Positions 11,976 to 26,900 of a DNA stretch of 64,000 nt are shown here, piece by piece (the first letter of the stretch is position 1; the number at the start of each line of letters is the position of its first letter). Under the pieces are notes generated by a model that saw nothing but the letters and a program-made list of their open reading frames with translations, searched no databases and was not told the origin of the DNA. This DNA comes from Mya arenaria (Eukaryota; Mollusca; Bivalvia; Myida; Myidae), in the NCBI RefSeq assembly GCF_026914265.1, contig NC_069129.1, positions 18,151,945-18,215,944 on the forward strand, written 5' to 3'. The position numbers and the translations under genes are program-made.

Positions 11976-14075
11976 ATGTTTAAGAACACATTTCAAAGTG
12001 GTTTCTTGTCAATCCTGTACAGCATTGGGAGCAAACCGTTGCAAATTTGGGATAAAAAGGTTAGTTATTTTTCATCATTTCATTGCAGTTATCTTTGATC
12101 GCCATAGTGACATGGCTGGCAACCATGATGTTTTAAGAGATGTTACATCTTCATTGATTTAGGGGTGTAGACTTCTATATTCGCAGTTGACATTTAGCTG
12201 TTTAGTATAAAAATACTTTATTTTCGCAGGTGTATATTCCTTTTCAGTGATTGTCATGTACTTTCAAGTAAAATAGCGATAGAAAATGTGTAAAAGTTAA
12301 ACCGGAAGTGACTTCCATATTGTGTATTTCTTTGTTTGTCCTAGGTATCGACTTGAATGAAACATTTATTAAGTGCTATATTTGTTTTGATAACTATTCA
12401 GATTGCGATCTTTGTTAATTTTAAACCTAATTAGTACTTGGTTTACCTTTTGATTTATCTGTAAACAGTAAACAAGTGTGAATCCTTACAAAAAACTTCG
12501 CAGTTGCTGTTTCCTTAGTTACCAGCTTCATTTATGAGGTTATGTTGCAACAAATGCATGACAGTGGCTTTAATCACATGGTTGCTATGCTAAAAGCATA
12601 ATATTAACTCTTAATCAACCTGTTTATTATTTCTTGCAGGTGCGAAATGGACACATAAAACGTATCACAGACAACGACATCCAGTCACTAGTTTTAGAAA
12701 TCGTTGGAACTAATGTTAGGTAAGTGTCAACAAGATAATGACTTAAGATTTTATATTAAATAAATTACTATTTTTAAATAAGCAATATGTATAAACTTTT
12801 ATTTAATTACACACAATTTGGTTTTATGTTTCTATCAATTATTTGCACTTCTCTTGTAACAACAATGATTAAAAAAATAGAACACAAGTTTTCTAAACTA
12901 CTTTGAAACCCTAAAACTTTGAGCAACACAGATTTTTTGTTTCTTTGAATTTATTTGACCAAGTTCTAATTTTATTACAGCACAACCTACATCACATGCC
13001 CAGCAGACCCAAAGAAAACACTCGGCATCAAACTGCCATTCTTGGTGATGATTATCAAGAACTTGAAAAAATACTTCACATTTGAAGTTCAGGTATGTAC
13101 ATCCATAAACAATCTATTTAAAAAATCATTCTTAAATAGTGATTGTTTATTTTTGTTTGACTGTAGCATAAGCTATGCTGCCAAATCCATTGCTGTCTCA
13201 GTATAACTTAGTTTGTGACTGATTGCCTTTACTACCTAGGGTGCAAACCTGAACTAGTATGGAAATCACTTTATGCAACCAATTAATGACTAAATGGAAA
13301 CTTGGTTGTTGTTTTGGTTACAGGCTTTCTAAATTATTAATTCAGAATACGTCCAGCATAAGCATAATTACTTGTCAAATATTTTGATATTAGGTATGTT
13401 AACAGAACTCACATATTATGATATGAGCCTAAAGTAATGTGTTTCAAGAATTTTCTAAAAATGTTTCATTATGAACAGGTATTAGACGATAAGAATGTCC
13501 GAAGACGGTTCAGGGCTAGCAACTACCAGAGCACAACAAGGGTGAAGCCATTTATCTGTACTATGCCAATGAGATTGGACGATGGATGGAATCAGATTCA
13601 GTTCAACTTGTCAGACTTCACCAGAAGAGCGTATGGAACGAACTACATTGAAACCCTTAGAGTACAGGTAATATGTTATTTTGAATCTTTTTTCTAAGGT
13701 TTTGCTATTTAAACAGACAAAGAACTGTAGTAAAAATAAGGATATTGGAGTTAAGTACTTAGCAAATTATAAATTTAAAATCAATTTCTTTGTAAAGTAT
13801 GTTGTTTGATAATATTAGATTCAACCATGAAATAAATAAACATGTGTCCAAATTAACAGAGTAAACTCTTTGTTTGTAGTAAAAATAATACTAAATTGCA
13901 ATATTTTTGGATTCTTAACATATTGATATAAATGAATTTGAACATCTCCTAATGTATTTTTCAGATCCATGCAAACTGCCGAATCCGCCGTGTGTATTTC
14001 TCAGACAGATTATATTCAGAAGACGAATTACCAGCAGAGTTCAAGCTTTATTTACCTGTGCAAAACAAGAAATAA
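11976..14075 (+). CDS. CFAP20: CFAP20, cilia and flagella associated protein 20
   Basis: Five coding exons: 11976-12059, 12640-12719, 12981-13092, 13479-13667 and 13965-14075. All introns are GT..AG, the phases agree, and they give 191 residues (human protein 193). Seen: start [20 protein letters not shown]; later blocks [19 protein letters not shown] and [20 protein letters not shown]; end [10 protein letters not shown]. These match the vertebrate protein almost residue for residue. Family knowledge: CFAP20 (BUG22/DUF667 fold) sits at the basal body and at the inner junction of axonemal doublet microtubules, where it stabilises doublets and shapes ciliary beating; a nuclear role has also been described. 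The start is the only ATG giving the conserved N-terminus. AATAAA follows at 14151. Identity is near certain. Confidence 0.97.
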
Positions 14076-14150
14076 CCTCACCACTGACTCTAATCATTAT
14101 AAACATTGTACATACATTTGGAAATCTCTACTCAAGGAACATTTAATGGA

Positions 14151-14156
14151 AATAAA
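14151..14156 (+). terminator. CFAP20: CFAP20 poly(A) signal
   Basis: AATAAA 76 bases after the CFAP20 stop, followed by AT-rich sequence. It is the first such hexamer downstream. Confidence 0.6.
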
Positions 14157-16820
14157 ACCTTACAAAATACAAAGTTATGGAATATTTAATAGTCAAAACC
14201 ATTTTAAACAAATAAATAGTGGATATTTTTAACATGTTTTTTTTTATTTTACATAATTTGAAAATGTCATAAATTGTTGAGGCCTTCCATTTTTGGGAAA
14301 GTTATTGAAAACAACATGTACACATCTACTCAGACACTTATTTTGAATTTATGTGCTTAAGTGTTCAGTGACACAGATGATGCTTGTTTGATGTTTGAAT
14401 GGAATGAAACATGCAACAGACTGTGCTAAAATGTGGAGATTCATCTCCAGATTAATCCAGTCCAATTTTACTGGATGGTACAAAAGATCTGATTAAAGAG
14501 AGTCTGTTTACAATGACTGTTCGGGTTAGATTTGTGAGATTCGTGCAGATATTGATTGCACAAGTCTTTTTTTACATGCTATGTTATTATAAAATGTTTC
14601 GTTTCAAGATCCAAAAAGTTTCAAAGATGTGATTTTATTTGGGGTAGCTCACATGTATCTCTTGTGATGCTAAATGTCTTTGTAAATTTATTTCTTTTTC
14701 CAAAAATAAGTTACCTCAAATATTGTCGAATTCTTGTGAAATATATGAAAAATTGCCAATTTTTGTCAATGTATTTGTTTACATTTATTGTTAGTACAAT
14801 ACCTGTACCTAGTATCTTTCATCCCAAAATGAATTGTACCATATAATGCCTGTGTTAAGGCTTCACTTTAGCATTTAATAAAATTGTCTGTGAGATATTA
14901 AATTTAATTAAAGTTGCAATATCATTTTTAATGGCTGTTAAGTCTGTTTTAACCTGAGTAGAAGATGAAAGTTTACAGTTCATAAGTTACTGTTTAAGAG
15001 ATGTGTTTTGAATACTTTCAGTTAATATTTCGCATTTTATTATTTGTGTATATACATACATCATAGGAAAAAATACAAAAATATAAAACAAAAAGTTATA
15101 AGTAGACTTGTGGTGTCTTATTAGGTGGTTCATGATTAGTAAACTGGTTGGTTTAAGATTAACATGTTAGGTGTGTTATAATACAAGTAAAATGTCAAAT
15201 TTCTTTAAAAACTTAAAAAATTCACAATCATTCTTTCATTCTTTTATTATTATGATTTTGACTGGTCTGATATTGGCCATCAGTATGCCTTTTGCAGAAA
15301 ACCTTGATATCGTGAATATGATGATCATTCTTACACGACATACACATTAGGAGTATTACACAACTTTGTGAAACACAACCTCTGTGAGGTGATGTTATTT
15401 TACACTGGTAGGGAACAAAGAATAGGGAAGAGATCAAGCTTTCATTAAACCAAGGTACTGCCTTTATACAGTAAGGGATAGTATTTACTGTAATTATTCT
15501 ATTAATTGCCTGGGCGTTTATAATAATCGTACCCGAATTCAAAGTACTGGATGGGCGTTAGAGATAATTGCTTTTAAATGAGATGAAAATCAGTCATCAT
15601 AATAATATTTGGACGTAAAGACAAAAAAGAGATGTAAGATCATAAAGCAGGAAATTGTTGTTTGAAAGGTATGATTTAAAAAAAATGGGGGGTGGACATT
15701 TAAAGGAGGCAATGTTTTTGCACAATTTTGCCATAAAAATGGTCGTTTTCAGGCTGAACACTGGGGATGGGCGATTAATAGAGAATGGGCGATTAATAGA
15801 ATAAATACGGTATCATTTTTAAGATGCTGTGAATCGCTGTTACGTTCCATACTAGTGATATCGAAGACCTTGCCGGTGTTATATGAAAAAGGCTTAAGTT
15901 AGGAAAGGACTTGAGAGGTATTATGGTAAAGCCCCTAAAAGTTGTTTTGAAAAATAAAAGTTTGAAATCTTCATAATTATGAAATCTGTTTAGGTGACTT
16001 CCAAGATAAGGATAATGCGCCTTCGTTTTGATGGAACAATGAGGATACACATGTGGTTTTCAATCATGTAAAAAGATGGAGTTTTCGAGACTGCAGGCTA
16101 TTTTAGGAACTTGGAACGTTGGAATCTTCTAAGAAAGATGTTGATAATTATTAAAAGCAATTTCAATTTAGTAATTAGTTGGTCATTGCTGTTATTGGTA
16201 AAATAAATACTGTTTGACATATCATTAATGTAAATGAGGTTGCACTGTTATGCTTACTTGAAATCTAGTTACCGGTATATATGAGATGGTTGTGGATGCA
16301 GTGTCTTTATCAATTCTGAAGGAAGAATTGTGCATTGTTTCAGCATTTGGCTAAATCAATATTGTATGCAACGGTTTGTTACAAGGGAGTCCTCTTATGG
16401 CAGGTCACCTGCCTTGTGCCAAGCATGCCGAGCATGTCATTGCATGGAATAATTATATTCGCCCTAAACTAACTGTTAAAACCGCATGGGCTATTTGGCG
16501 GTGTGATATAGCCTAACTTCCTGGGTTGACTGATTTTATTTGTAACAAAATGCGCTTTTGGCAATATAGCACAGATTTGGCTAGTTGTTGATCTGGGATC
16601 AGCTGTGGTGAATAAAGGTCATCAACGTTGCATTCCAATTCAAAACATCAGTCCAACTGATGTCAGGGGACAAATGTCGTAATTTATCTCATCTCAAGGT
16701 GAAGAAAATCCATTGTGCCCTTTACTATGCTGCTGTCACCATCATGATGCAGGTCTCAGTTTTACTGGTATTACATAAGCTATACTCATTTTACATTTTA
16801 GTCGCTGGTATAAATAGTAA
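14157..16820. other. Gene-free stretch downstream of CFAP20
   Basis: Frames of 60-104 codons here (for example 15228-15542 on the minus strand) lack family signatures and splice partners. A phrase 'gggcgattaatag' occurs twice side by side at 15776-15801. No gene supported. Confidence 0.5.
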
Positions 16821-16839
16821 AGTAAACTTTGGAGGAAAA

Positions 16840-17240
16840 GTGCGCTTGGTGTGGAGCACGAACCAATGACCACCGGAAAACTAGCACCGCGCTCTAACCA
16901 ACCAAGCTAACCGGGCGGCTGGTTCTTACCCACACACATTACACTTCATCCCCCATTACCTTTAAGGCTGACAGAGGCACACCTTCCGTTTACTGCTGCC
17001 ACTATTAAAGTTTATGGAAGGAAATGTGTGCCTGGTGTGGGACTTGAACTCACGACTGCTACAACACTAGCAAAGTGCTCTAACCACGCACTGGTTGTCC
17101 ATTTAGCGTACTCAATTCTCACGGAGGTGCCCCGTGTTCGATTCCCGGCCTGGGCGGGAATCATGCTATATATATTATGGTATAAGCTATCATGCATTAT
17201 ATCTAAGCTTTCTTCACAATCGTTGTATAATATATAACGT
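16840..17240. repeat. Nested tRNA-derived SINE pieces
   Basis: The 16850-16920 piece reads, on the minus strand, like a tRNA head ('ggttagagcgcggtgct', then a box-B-like tail). A second minus-oriented head lies at 17025-17100 ('gagttcaagtccc' as its complement). A plus-strand piece at about 17100-17240 has box B 'gttcgattcccgg', then the 'cttcacaatcgttgta' tail also found at 5600-5640. None folds as an intact tRNA gene, so I call SINE remnants. Confidence 0.55.
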
Positions 17241-17643
17241 TTAAACTAACCACGCACACTACACCCACACCTCTGAAGAGTCAGCTATAGAGTAGTCAAT
17301 AAAGTAAAACAAGTAGAACTTCACTAATGAACGAAGATTGAAAAATCAAAAAATATTTTTAGGGCGCTGTCTCACAGATGATAAAACAGCGGGAAAAAAA
17401 AGAAAATTGTCGAAAAATGACAAAAACTTGGCATCGATGTGTACAATGCATTGAAACTTACTAACTGAAGAACCACATAGTTTACAATATTAATTTTTAG
17501 CAGTTATTTCATATTTTTCCATTAAAAAAGATCACTGTGTATGTCTACCAGGTAGAATTCATTCCTTATGCGTGATTGGCTAGTCGGTGTTATCACGTGA
17601 TATTACTGAGGTAGGTGTATAGCTTAATTATGTCACCCGATTA

Positions 17644-17715
17644 GAATAAGCCTTAATAACTCAGTCAGTAAGATGCTGGACTTCAATTTTGGCGACACAG
17701 GTTCAAACCCGGTCT
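17644..17715 (+). repeat. tRNA-like SINE head
   Basis: 'taactcagtcagtaag' resembles box A and 'ggttcaaaccc' box B, 37 bases later, as in a tRNA. The 5' and 3' ends do not pair well as an acceptor stem, and a T-rich tail follows. Best read as the head of a tRNA-derived SINE, not a working tRNA gene. Confidence 0.5.
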
Positions 17716-17978
17716 CCGACACAATTTCTTTTTTACATTTTGGTTATTTTTTTTATAATTATGATATCAAATTTTAACACATTCTATAAGATAATTGTCC
17801 TGAGATTCGTTACAGAAAAAAACTTTTTTTGGTGCCAATCTGTGACACAGTCCCTGTTAAGGTGTTTGTAAGATCAATTTCCATGTTAGTACTCTAAGGG
17901 GAGGTCACTATTTTTGAGTTTGCTGAAGAATTGTTGTCTGCTACCTTCTTGTTCGTGTTCTTTGCTACGACGTCAAAA

Positions 17979-20900
17979 ATGGCGTCGCTGGAAACCCATG
18001 GAACGTCGTCGCATATTTTTATGAAACTCCTGGAAAAGTTGGATGGTAATCAGCATATAAAGACAATCAGAAACCATTTAGATGGCCTTAGCAAAACTCA
18101 CAATGAAATAGAAGAAGAAACACAGTCGGAAAAGTAAATTTGATTGCATTGCTACACATTTCCGCGATATTTTTGTTTTGATTGCACTTAGTGATGAAAT
18201 AGTTTGTGTTTTCTAAACACTTTATTTAGTAATGAGGATACTGTATTTGTAAACGAATCCAAAGCAAATAAAAAAAAAGTTAATTAAGTTATTAAAATTG
18301 AGCAATTAGATTTATAAGAAATATATAAGATATTATTATTATTTTTCTTTTTACTGATTGTTGATTAGTTAACTGGTTGCTTTTTGTTGTTACTTTATTT
18401 TTTGTTGATATTGACGTTCATTGACGTTCCAGTTTGCTTCAAATTTGAAGTCAGGAGAGCACTTAAAATGGCTTCTAGCCAGGGGCATCGCTAGTCCAAA
18501 TAATTGTACGTTGATGTTTTTTATGATTTTTGATGTGGCAAATCCTTCATGTACAAATTGGTTTTACTAAAAGTGGGAAGTTATTCTGATTGAGATTCTG
18601 GGTTAAAGCATATTGCATCTTTAAAATACCATATTTTTTTAAATTTTTCATTAGTTCCATACACATAAAAAAAATCCAACAAATTATTATGAGTTTGATG
18701 AGTTTTTCTTCATTTCATACTGTCAAAACATCACGATATATATGAAGGGCACCTGCAAGGCTGCTGTTCACAGTTTTACCAAAAACAGAACACTCGCCCA
18801 GTTGTTACGATTGCATTTACAAGGTCTATCTCGAAGCTTGCCTGAGATAGTCTAAGTGTTACGCTTGGCATAATTGTTGTCTGTGTCAGTCAAGTTTTGT
18901 TTTATTGGAAAGGTAAATCCTGTGTTTTAATGCATTTAATGCTTGTTTTGTGCAAAATATATTAAAAAATTTGCACTTAGATGGTAAAATATGAATATAA
19001 ACCTTTATTATCAATTTCAAACATAAATTACTTCTCTAAATACTATACTAATTTTAATATTGTTTTTAAAACCACGCTGTTTTGCACTAACCCGTTTAGA
19101 CGTTAGGGATTGGAAGAATCCAGTATAACATGTCTATTAATTTGGACTAGGGGCATAGTCCTCTTTTCATGTGGATTCATAATTGTGCTAGGGGGTTCCG
19201 AGGGCATGCCCCCTCGGAAATTTTTGAAAACAATGGTGCAATCTGGTGCATTCTGATGTGCTTTATTTAGTACTGGAAAATGGACAGTTTTAGGATCATG
19301 TAGTCAAGTACGCATACTACAACTTTGTCTTATTTCATATGGATAATTTCTGTGATTCAATTGGCAGACTTCGGTTTTTGATCTGCTATTTTTAGAATAT
19401 GATTGCAAACGCCTAACATGCAGTGACGATTGAATCTGCTATATTTAGAACCACTCCAACTGGCAACCAATTTTGGCCCATAATGATTGCTTAAATCATT
19501 GATGATTTAACAGACAAGTGTCGGAATTCACTCTGCAGTGCTCGTTTATCTTCGGACTCCTGAGCAGACAGAATATAATCTGCAGATTTAAGTGTTTTTG
19601 TCATACTCTGCATGTATTCAGGTTTCTGTCATGGGCAAGGTATGAAAAGAACATCAAGATCATTGGAGCTGATGTCCCGTCAGGCATTCTACCGAGTGGC
19701 AAAGATGGGCAGTTACTGGATGTTAAAGTCTTTGTGAGAAATGGACCTGATGATGCGGTGTATGACAATAATAAAGCAATAAGAGACCGGGTATGTTTTA
19801 CAGTTAGTAGCTAGTGTTTTAATTGAATAAAAAAAATAGCAGAAGAGCAGGTCATAATGTATTAACTTTTTTGTCAAGATTCAATGTATGCGCATCAGAA
19901 ACGAAATAGATCTGGTGATTTTATCGGGATTTTTTTCCCACTGCCTATGCCTTTTTTATTGCGAAACAAATCTGACTTTGATGGGAAAAAAAATCCATAC
20001 AAATATAGGAAATAAATGCAAATGTACAAAAACGTGCAATGTTTCATTCATTTAATTATATTGTCATTGACAAGGAATTTCGCTAATGCAGAAAACCTGA
20101 GCCCCGTACTCCAATTTCTTGCTAGCTGGGACCCTCATTGTAACAGTTATCCAACTCCACAAATTTGCCCGCCCAAATAATCAAGCCTAGGGGCTCGTTT
20201 CATTAAGGGAATTTTAGTAGGAACTACAAACATCTGAAAGCTTTAGGAATATCATAGATGGCAACATTTAGTTTTTTTTTTTTTTCTTCATTTCTTTACC
20301 CAGTCATTGCCTTTAAAAATTTCAGCACTTGTCCTTTCAGGCAAGTAATTGAGGAAAACCACTTGCCCCAAAACAGTTTTACTTGCCCAAAATAATTAAA
20401 AACAACAACAACAGAAATCTAATTGTAGTGTTTATTTACTATTGATCAGACTCTATCTTTTGATTCTATGGCTCGTTCTATATTAAAAAAGGCTAATGCA
20501 AGATTGAAATATCTATATCAAAAGAAAGGTTACCTTACAAAACACACCAAGAAACTCCTTCTCATGGCCTTAATTCAATGCCATTTTGATTATGCCTGTT
20601 CTATGAGGTATCATGGTCTGACCAAGTTTCTTAAAACCAAGCTCCAAACCACACAAAATAAACTTATGAGGTTTGTTATGGATCTAGATGCAAGGTCTCA
20701 CATTGGCCCAGAACACTTTAAATTACTCAACTGGTTACCTGTCAACAAACGTGTAGACCAGATTATTTTGGGTCATGTCTTTAGAATAAAAAATGGCATA
20801 GCCCCGGACTACATGGGAGACAATTTAATCTCCCAAGATACTGTGCACACACATAGGACAAGGTTATGTCAGAAAGGGGCTTATGCTGTTCCAGAGGTCA

Positions 20901-23900
20901 AAGGTTTTGGGTTAAAGTCCTTCTTCTTTTCTGGTATTTCCTTATGGAACAAGTTGCCATCTTGTATCGCACAGACTAAGAAATTACCTGTTTTTAAATT
21001 GCTAGTAAAGAATCTTTTTTTAGATAATTTGGCATAATAAGTTATGCTATTTAAAGGTATTTTTTTTTTTCATTTATTTATTCAAAGATTTTCAGCAAAG
21101 GAACTATTTTAACTTAACCTCGCATTTTATAAGTACTACATACTTTCATATTCATACTATATTGTGATAATAATATTTAACTTTCTCAACTTATAACTTT
21201 GTTACTAAATTATGTAAAAAGACTGTGATACAACTATGGCAATAATTATTTTAATACATAAACACTTACTTTTAATATATTTGTGCAATTTCGATTACAG
21301 CTATATTATTACTTAAATATGGCAGATTTCACGTTTTGGTGACCAAAAAGTTCCCGGCGAATATTGATTTTTAAAATTTATTGCAGATTTGTGATTTCAA
21401 CATAATCTTTTACAGCAATTTCTTATCTATCATATTTTAGAACATTTGCAATGATTTATTCATGCATTTTTATAAAAAAAAGAATTTTGTATCACCATAC
21501 CATTTGTGCTAGTGTTACAATATTGCCGGTAAAAACTTGTTTTTTTTTTAATATTTTGATCCAAAGAAGTATTTTGTCTTGCACTAAATGGTTCATTTAT
21601 CTATAAAACAGATTGTACAGACAAAAGATAAAGATTGTTTCGTTTTTCTCAAATAAATTTATTGAAACAAACCCTAATTGGACAACAAGACAGAAAATGT
21701 TTTCTGCAAACATAGGTTTTCTTTTTATATCAGATCAGAAAAAGCTATAAACATAAATGTTTTGTTGTGGTAATATAAATGTCTCTAGTATGGTGCAATT
21801 ATCATTACCTTTAATATTAAACATATATATTATAAATTGCTAATTGCGAGTATGTGCTAGTGTTACCACAAAACAGAATGAGTAACATTAGCAGTATGTC
21901 ACATTAGCAGTTGGACAAAATGTTTCACAACAAATTAAAATACAGACCTACCACAGACTGTTTGAGCTTGATACAGTATAAAACAAACTATATAAATGAT
22001 TGATAAACACGGTCAATTGATAATCACAAAAATTCTTAATTCTGTCCAATAAATAACGATATCAAACACAAAAGCGGTATGAATTCAATATAAACTACGT
22101 ACCTAATGAATGAATACTTACAAACGATAGTTTACAGACGACATTGTTATGTTCGAATAATTGACTCTGGGAAAGTCATCAAATTTCAACGATTTTCTTG
22201 CTTTATTAAGCGCTTGTCTTAATGCTAGCGTGACATAATGTTAACGTTACATCGAAGGACAGAATGAGCCAAACTTGGATTAAGTTTTTATCAACGGTAT
22301 TCACCACTATTTTTATCATTTCAATGTCAACTGTGAACCAGTCCAATATAAAAGTAATCGCTACCCGGATGTTAACCCTCAGTCGGTGTAAATTATTCAC
22401 GAATAGAAAAGGTGCTATCGTCATGCTAAAATGGGACAGAATCGATTTTGAGTAACATTAACACATTTTTAGACCTAAAAAACTTTATGATCGGGAATGA
22501 CCAATTTCTTGTTACATGCAATACTGTTTTTATCCGACAAGTAGTCTTTGTTTTCAGTGATTTAATAAAGGTGTGTTTAGGCTTAAAACAGTTAGCAGTG
22601 GATCATGTCTGCTAATGTTACACAACAATTCGAGGACAGATTACCGTAACGTTATCACCATGCGCAATTACCGAAAATTTAAGTATATTACGAACGAAAT
22701 GCAATGATTTTAGATATATTATTGTTTTAATTAACATTTCTTGCAAACATTATTCAACAGACAAGAATAAAATACTTACCAGATGTTACTGAAAAGCATC
22801 CTCAAAAAAGTGGTATATTGGTACCGGGAAGATTTTCTGTCTTTTTTGTCCTAAATATCGGCATATTTTTACATTTTTTTACCTTATTTAACACAATATT
22901 TTCATTATTTTAATACAAATCACTTCTATTAGGTGTTCTTATTGGGTTGGGGAAGGCAATTGCTGTATATATGACGTTGACATGCAATAACAATAAATGA
23001 AAGCAAATGGGCCAAATAATTGCCTTTTTTGTGAAATCTGCCATATGCAATGCCTCCCTATGCCAAGCCACCAAAACAAAAGACCACAATGGACATAGAG
23101 TTTTCTCTTTTTTGTGTCATCCTTGGTTTGGTGTGCCTGTCATGGCTATTGAAAATATCATGTATGTATATATTATTTTATTATTATATTTATTTACTAT
23201 ACATGTTGTTTATTTTATATGTCCATGTATGTGCATTCCTTACTGAAATAAATCTATCTATCTATTCCCTAAAAGATAACAGCAAATTGAAAACAAGGTC
23301 TTCAGTCATCCTAAGTCATCATCAACATTTCTGATGGGGTTGGTGAAGTCATCATCAACATTTCTAATGAGAATGGTGAAGTCATCATCAACATTTCTGA
23401 TTCTGATGGTGAAGTCATCATCATTATCATCACCATCCTCATTAGAATCATGTCATTCAGACGCTTATAGACGCTTAATAATTTATTATTTAATTATGGG
23501 CAGACACTTGGATGCCTTTTAATTGAATACTACAAATGCTGAGCAGGCGGAATGCTGTGGCTTCACCAATTCATGCGTCAATATACGAAAGCCAATATTT
23601 ATAACATCCATTCTGGATTTGTGAATTTTTGCTGAAGAAATTAAGGGATTTAAATTTGGGAATAATGCACATGCCTGTTCGGGCAACCACCTGGATATTT
23701 TGACTTGTCCGAAACAGTGTTTACTTGTCCCGGGCTTCGGGCAACCCAGTTACGATGAAGACTGTTTACCCATTTTTATTTTAATAATTGCTAATGCTGA
23801 GACATGTTTAATTAACATACGTATGTAAGTAACACAACAACCAAAATAAGAAGAATGTAAAACTAAAATAATTTCAATTGAAGACTATAAGGTCGTTAAC

Positions 23901-26900
23901 AAAACACCCCCTTGGCTTGTAAATGAAATTGCTTTTTTGTCATACTTTTATAGTAATATAAAAAAACACTTTTTAACTAAATAAACAATAGCAGATACTT
24001 TGCTGTACACAGTATGAAAAGCCTGCTATGTAGAATTAAGCAATTAATTATATCACTGATTTGTTAATATTGAATCGCGCAAAAATGGTGAAATGACAAA
24101 ATGTAAAAAAAAGACTTCACATATTAATAGCAATTAACAGTGTAAATCTATCTTCCTGCAGGTTGCTCGCGGTAACAGTTTCCTTCAGCTGAACTCGGGC
24201 CGAACATTCTGCGTATTACAGGCTATGAAAAAGTTCACTGGGGGGTTAGGGGATGACGATGACAGAGAAGCAGGAGATATGATGGTCTGGGAGAAATACT
24301 TTACCAAGGTATGGACAATGATCAAAATTGATGCAAGTCTGCAAGCCCTTCTCAAGGAGGCCACTTTTTAGAATGCTTTGCAAAAATTGAAAATGTTACT
24401 TGTTACCTACTCCATGTGACTTATTTACACAACACACATTATGCTTTTTTATATCCTGGCCTTTGGATAAAATGAAATTTACAGTATTAAGGATTGTTCA
24501 AGAAAATCTTGTACTAATTTCCAACATTTACCATAGGTTGGGAGGTGCTAAGATGACTATATTAAGCTTTCATATCATTTTTAACTGCAGTCATGTTTTT
24601 TTCATTTTTTAAAGAACAAAAAAGGTAGGTTATTTCCGCTCATGTGAGCTGTGACCATTGCTAAACAGCATTCAAGATATATGCATCAAACTTAGTATGC
24701 CAGTTAATAGAAGTGTTGAGGCAAAATTAGAAAAAAAAATGAACATTAGTATAGACTCTATATATTGTATGATTTGTATCAGATAAATGTACATGCTGTT
24801 GTTATTTTCTTTATTTGAGTAATATCTTTGTTCAAACCGACTGTTTGATCTTAATAACTAATCTCAATGCTTATTTCATGTGTTTACCTTGCTTGCATAA
24901 AAATGAATGATCAGTATGCACATTGCAGCCTTTTAAAGAGGCCGATCATGTTGTGAGTACGGAAAAGGCTAATGGGGAGGCCGCCCACCTTAGCTGCTTC
25001 AGGCTGGACGGACAACTCATTCTGTGTGGCGGGTCGAAGAATGTCCACTTGCTCTTCAACACCAGAAGTCAGTAATTTGTTTCCATATAAAGTGAACTGT
25101 GTTACAGTAAGTTTTTATTTTTCTAAATGATTTATATGATTAAGCCAAACACAACGTAGCTGCCCCTCATTTTTTTAGTGAAGCAAAGATAAATACTAAC
25201 TGTATAAGTGTCTGTTGTTTGTTTCGATATAAAGTGAACTATGTAGTAGTGTTGATTTTTCTTATCGATTAATATGATAAGGCCAGGCACAACCTAACTG
25301 CCTCTCGTTTGTTTAGTGAAGCAAAGATAAATACAAACTGTCTGAGTGTGCAAAATTAAAATTAATTAAATGACTGAATGGAATATATTTGTCATGCCTT
25401 TTTCTAGGCATCTAAAAGATCAGATTGAGGGGTGGGTGCTAGACTGGTTTAAGTTATTAAAGTTGAAGAAATTCAGGTTGTAACTACTGTCTTGTGGCCA
25501 ACCCTTTAGATAGTCTAACCCACTCTCAAAGACAATATTCTTTAAAATCATACAGATATTCAGATATTGACAAGAAACTCCATATTATTAGAAAAAAAAT
25601 TGGCTCGATTTTCTTGTCCGTTTTTTGAAGAAAAAGGTTAGGGAATTGTGATAGCCATGTTGACGTTGTTGTCGTGGAAGTACTAAATCTTCAATCTTAG
25701 CCATATATAAAAATCCTTTCAAGATATTTAAAGAAACTAGGGACACATGTTGCCAGAGACAATATGTACATGTGCTGCAAGGCCCATAACTCTAGATAAG
25801 TTATTAATATGGAAAATATTTGGTTTTAGTCATTATTGCATAGAATAATTTTGTACATTTTTTAACAGAGGATATTGACCTGTATGTGGAGAGTCGCTAC
25901 CGGATAGCAACCGAGATCTGTCACTCAGTTATGGACTATATGGAAGGGTTGTCGGAGGAGGCACGCACTGACATACTGGAGTTTCTTGCTGACAGTCGAT
26001 ACACGGCCGTATTTGAAATCTTGTCCCCTGCTCATCAACATGTCGTTAACCTGTCCCACTTAAAGAGGTTTACAGTTTCTCTGTTTAGTCGTAGTTGTTG
26101 AAAAAAGCAAATGATTTGAAAGAGGCCTGGCCTTTTCATTTTGCGAACAATAAATCGTGAAAATTTAATTATTACATTTTAAGCCTTTTTTTCAAATAAT
26201 GGTAGGTTGACATTCAGTTATAAACAACTGCTTTAACGCCAGAATAAAAAATATATTAGTGATTGGGTTGAAGCTTAGAATATCTGCCCCTGCTAAAGAA
26301 GATGATAAAGCGCTGCTGTGATAAATGCTACTTCGACTAACGACTTGTTTATATTTTTCAGACCAGTGTTGAAGTTTATCTCATGGACTAGATGCGAATT
26401 GGAGCCATCAGAAAAGCTAGAACATCTAAATGTTGTACCCCCACAAGTTGGCATTGAGGTAGATTATATTCGGCTACATTAGGATATTAGTTATTTTACC
26501 CCAGTGGCCATTTTCATCAACATCTTTGGTTAATTTACAACTAACTGTCGTAGAAAATTTGCTTATTTCTATGATGATCTTGAAAAAATAACAATTTGTG
26601 TATTGCAAAAAATGCAAGAAAATGGTCTCAATTATGAATTCATATAGATACATTTGGTAAAAAGTAGGTGGGATGAATTTTGTCAATAATAGGAAATTTT
26701 CGCTTCAGTGGAAACAAAAAAAGATTTATGAATAATGCCCCACTTAGTTGATATTTTCCACTAAGATGATTTATGAATATCACCCCACTATGTTTAAAAT
26801 ATCACATTATAGCATAATATCTTCCTACATGCATAAAACATCTAGGCAGAGGTTTAACTTAGCTTCATAATAAATGTTTTTTTTCCAGATTGCACAATGT

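Noticed and set aside
14556-14846. A 96-codon plus-strand frame after CFAP20
   Set aside because: AT-driven, phenylalanine- and isoleucine-rich, lies past the CFAP20 poly(A) signal and resembles nothing.
15228-15542. A 104-codon minus-strand frame downstream of CFAP20
   Set aside because: No family features, no splice partners, composition like the surrounding intergenic DNA.
17644-17715. A tRNA gene
   Set aside because: Box A and box B are present, but the acceptor ends do not pair and the piece runs into a T-rich tail, so a SINE head is more likely.
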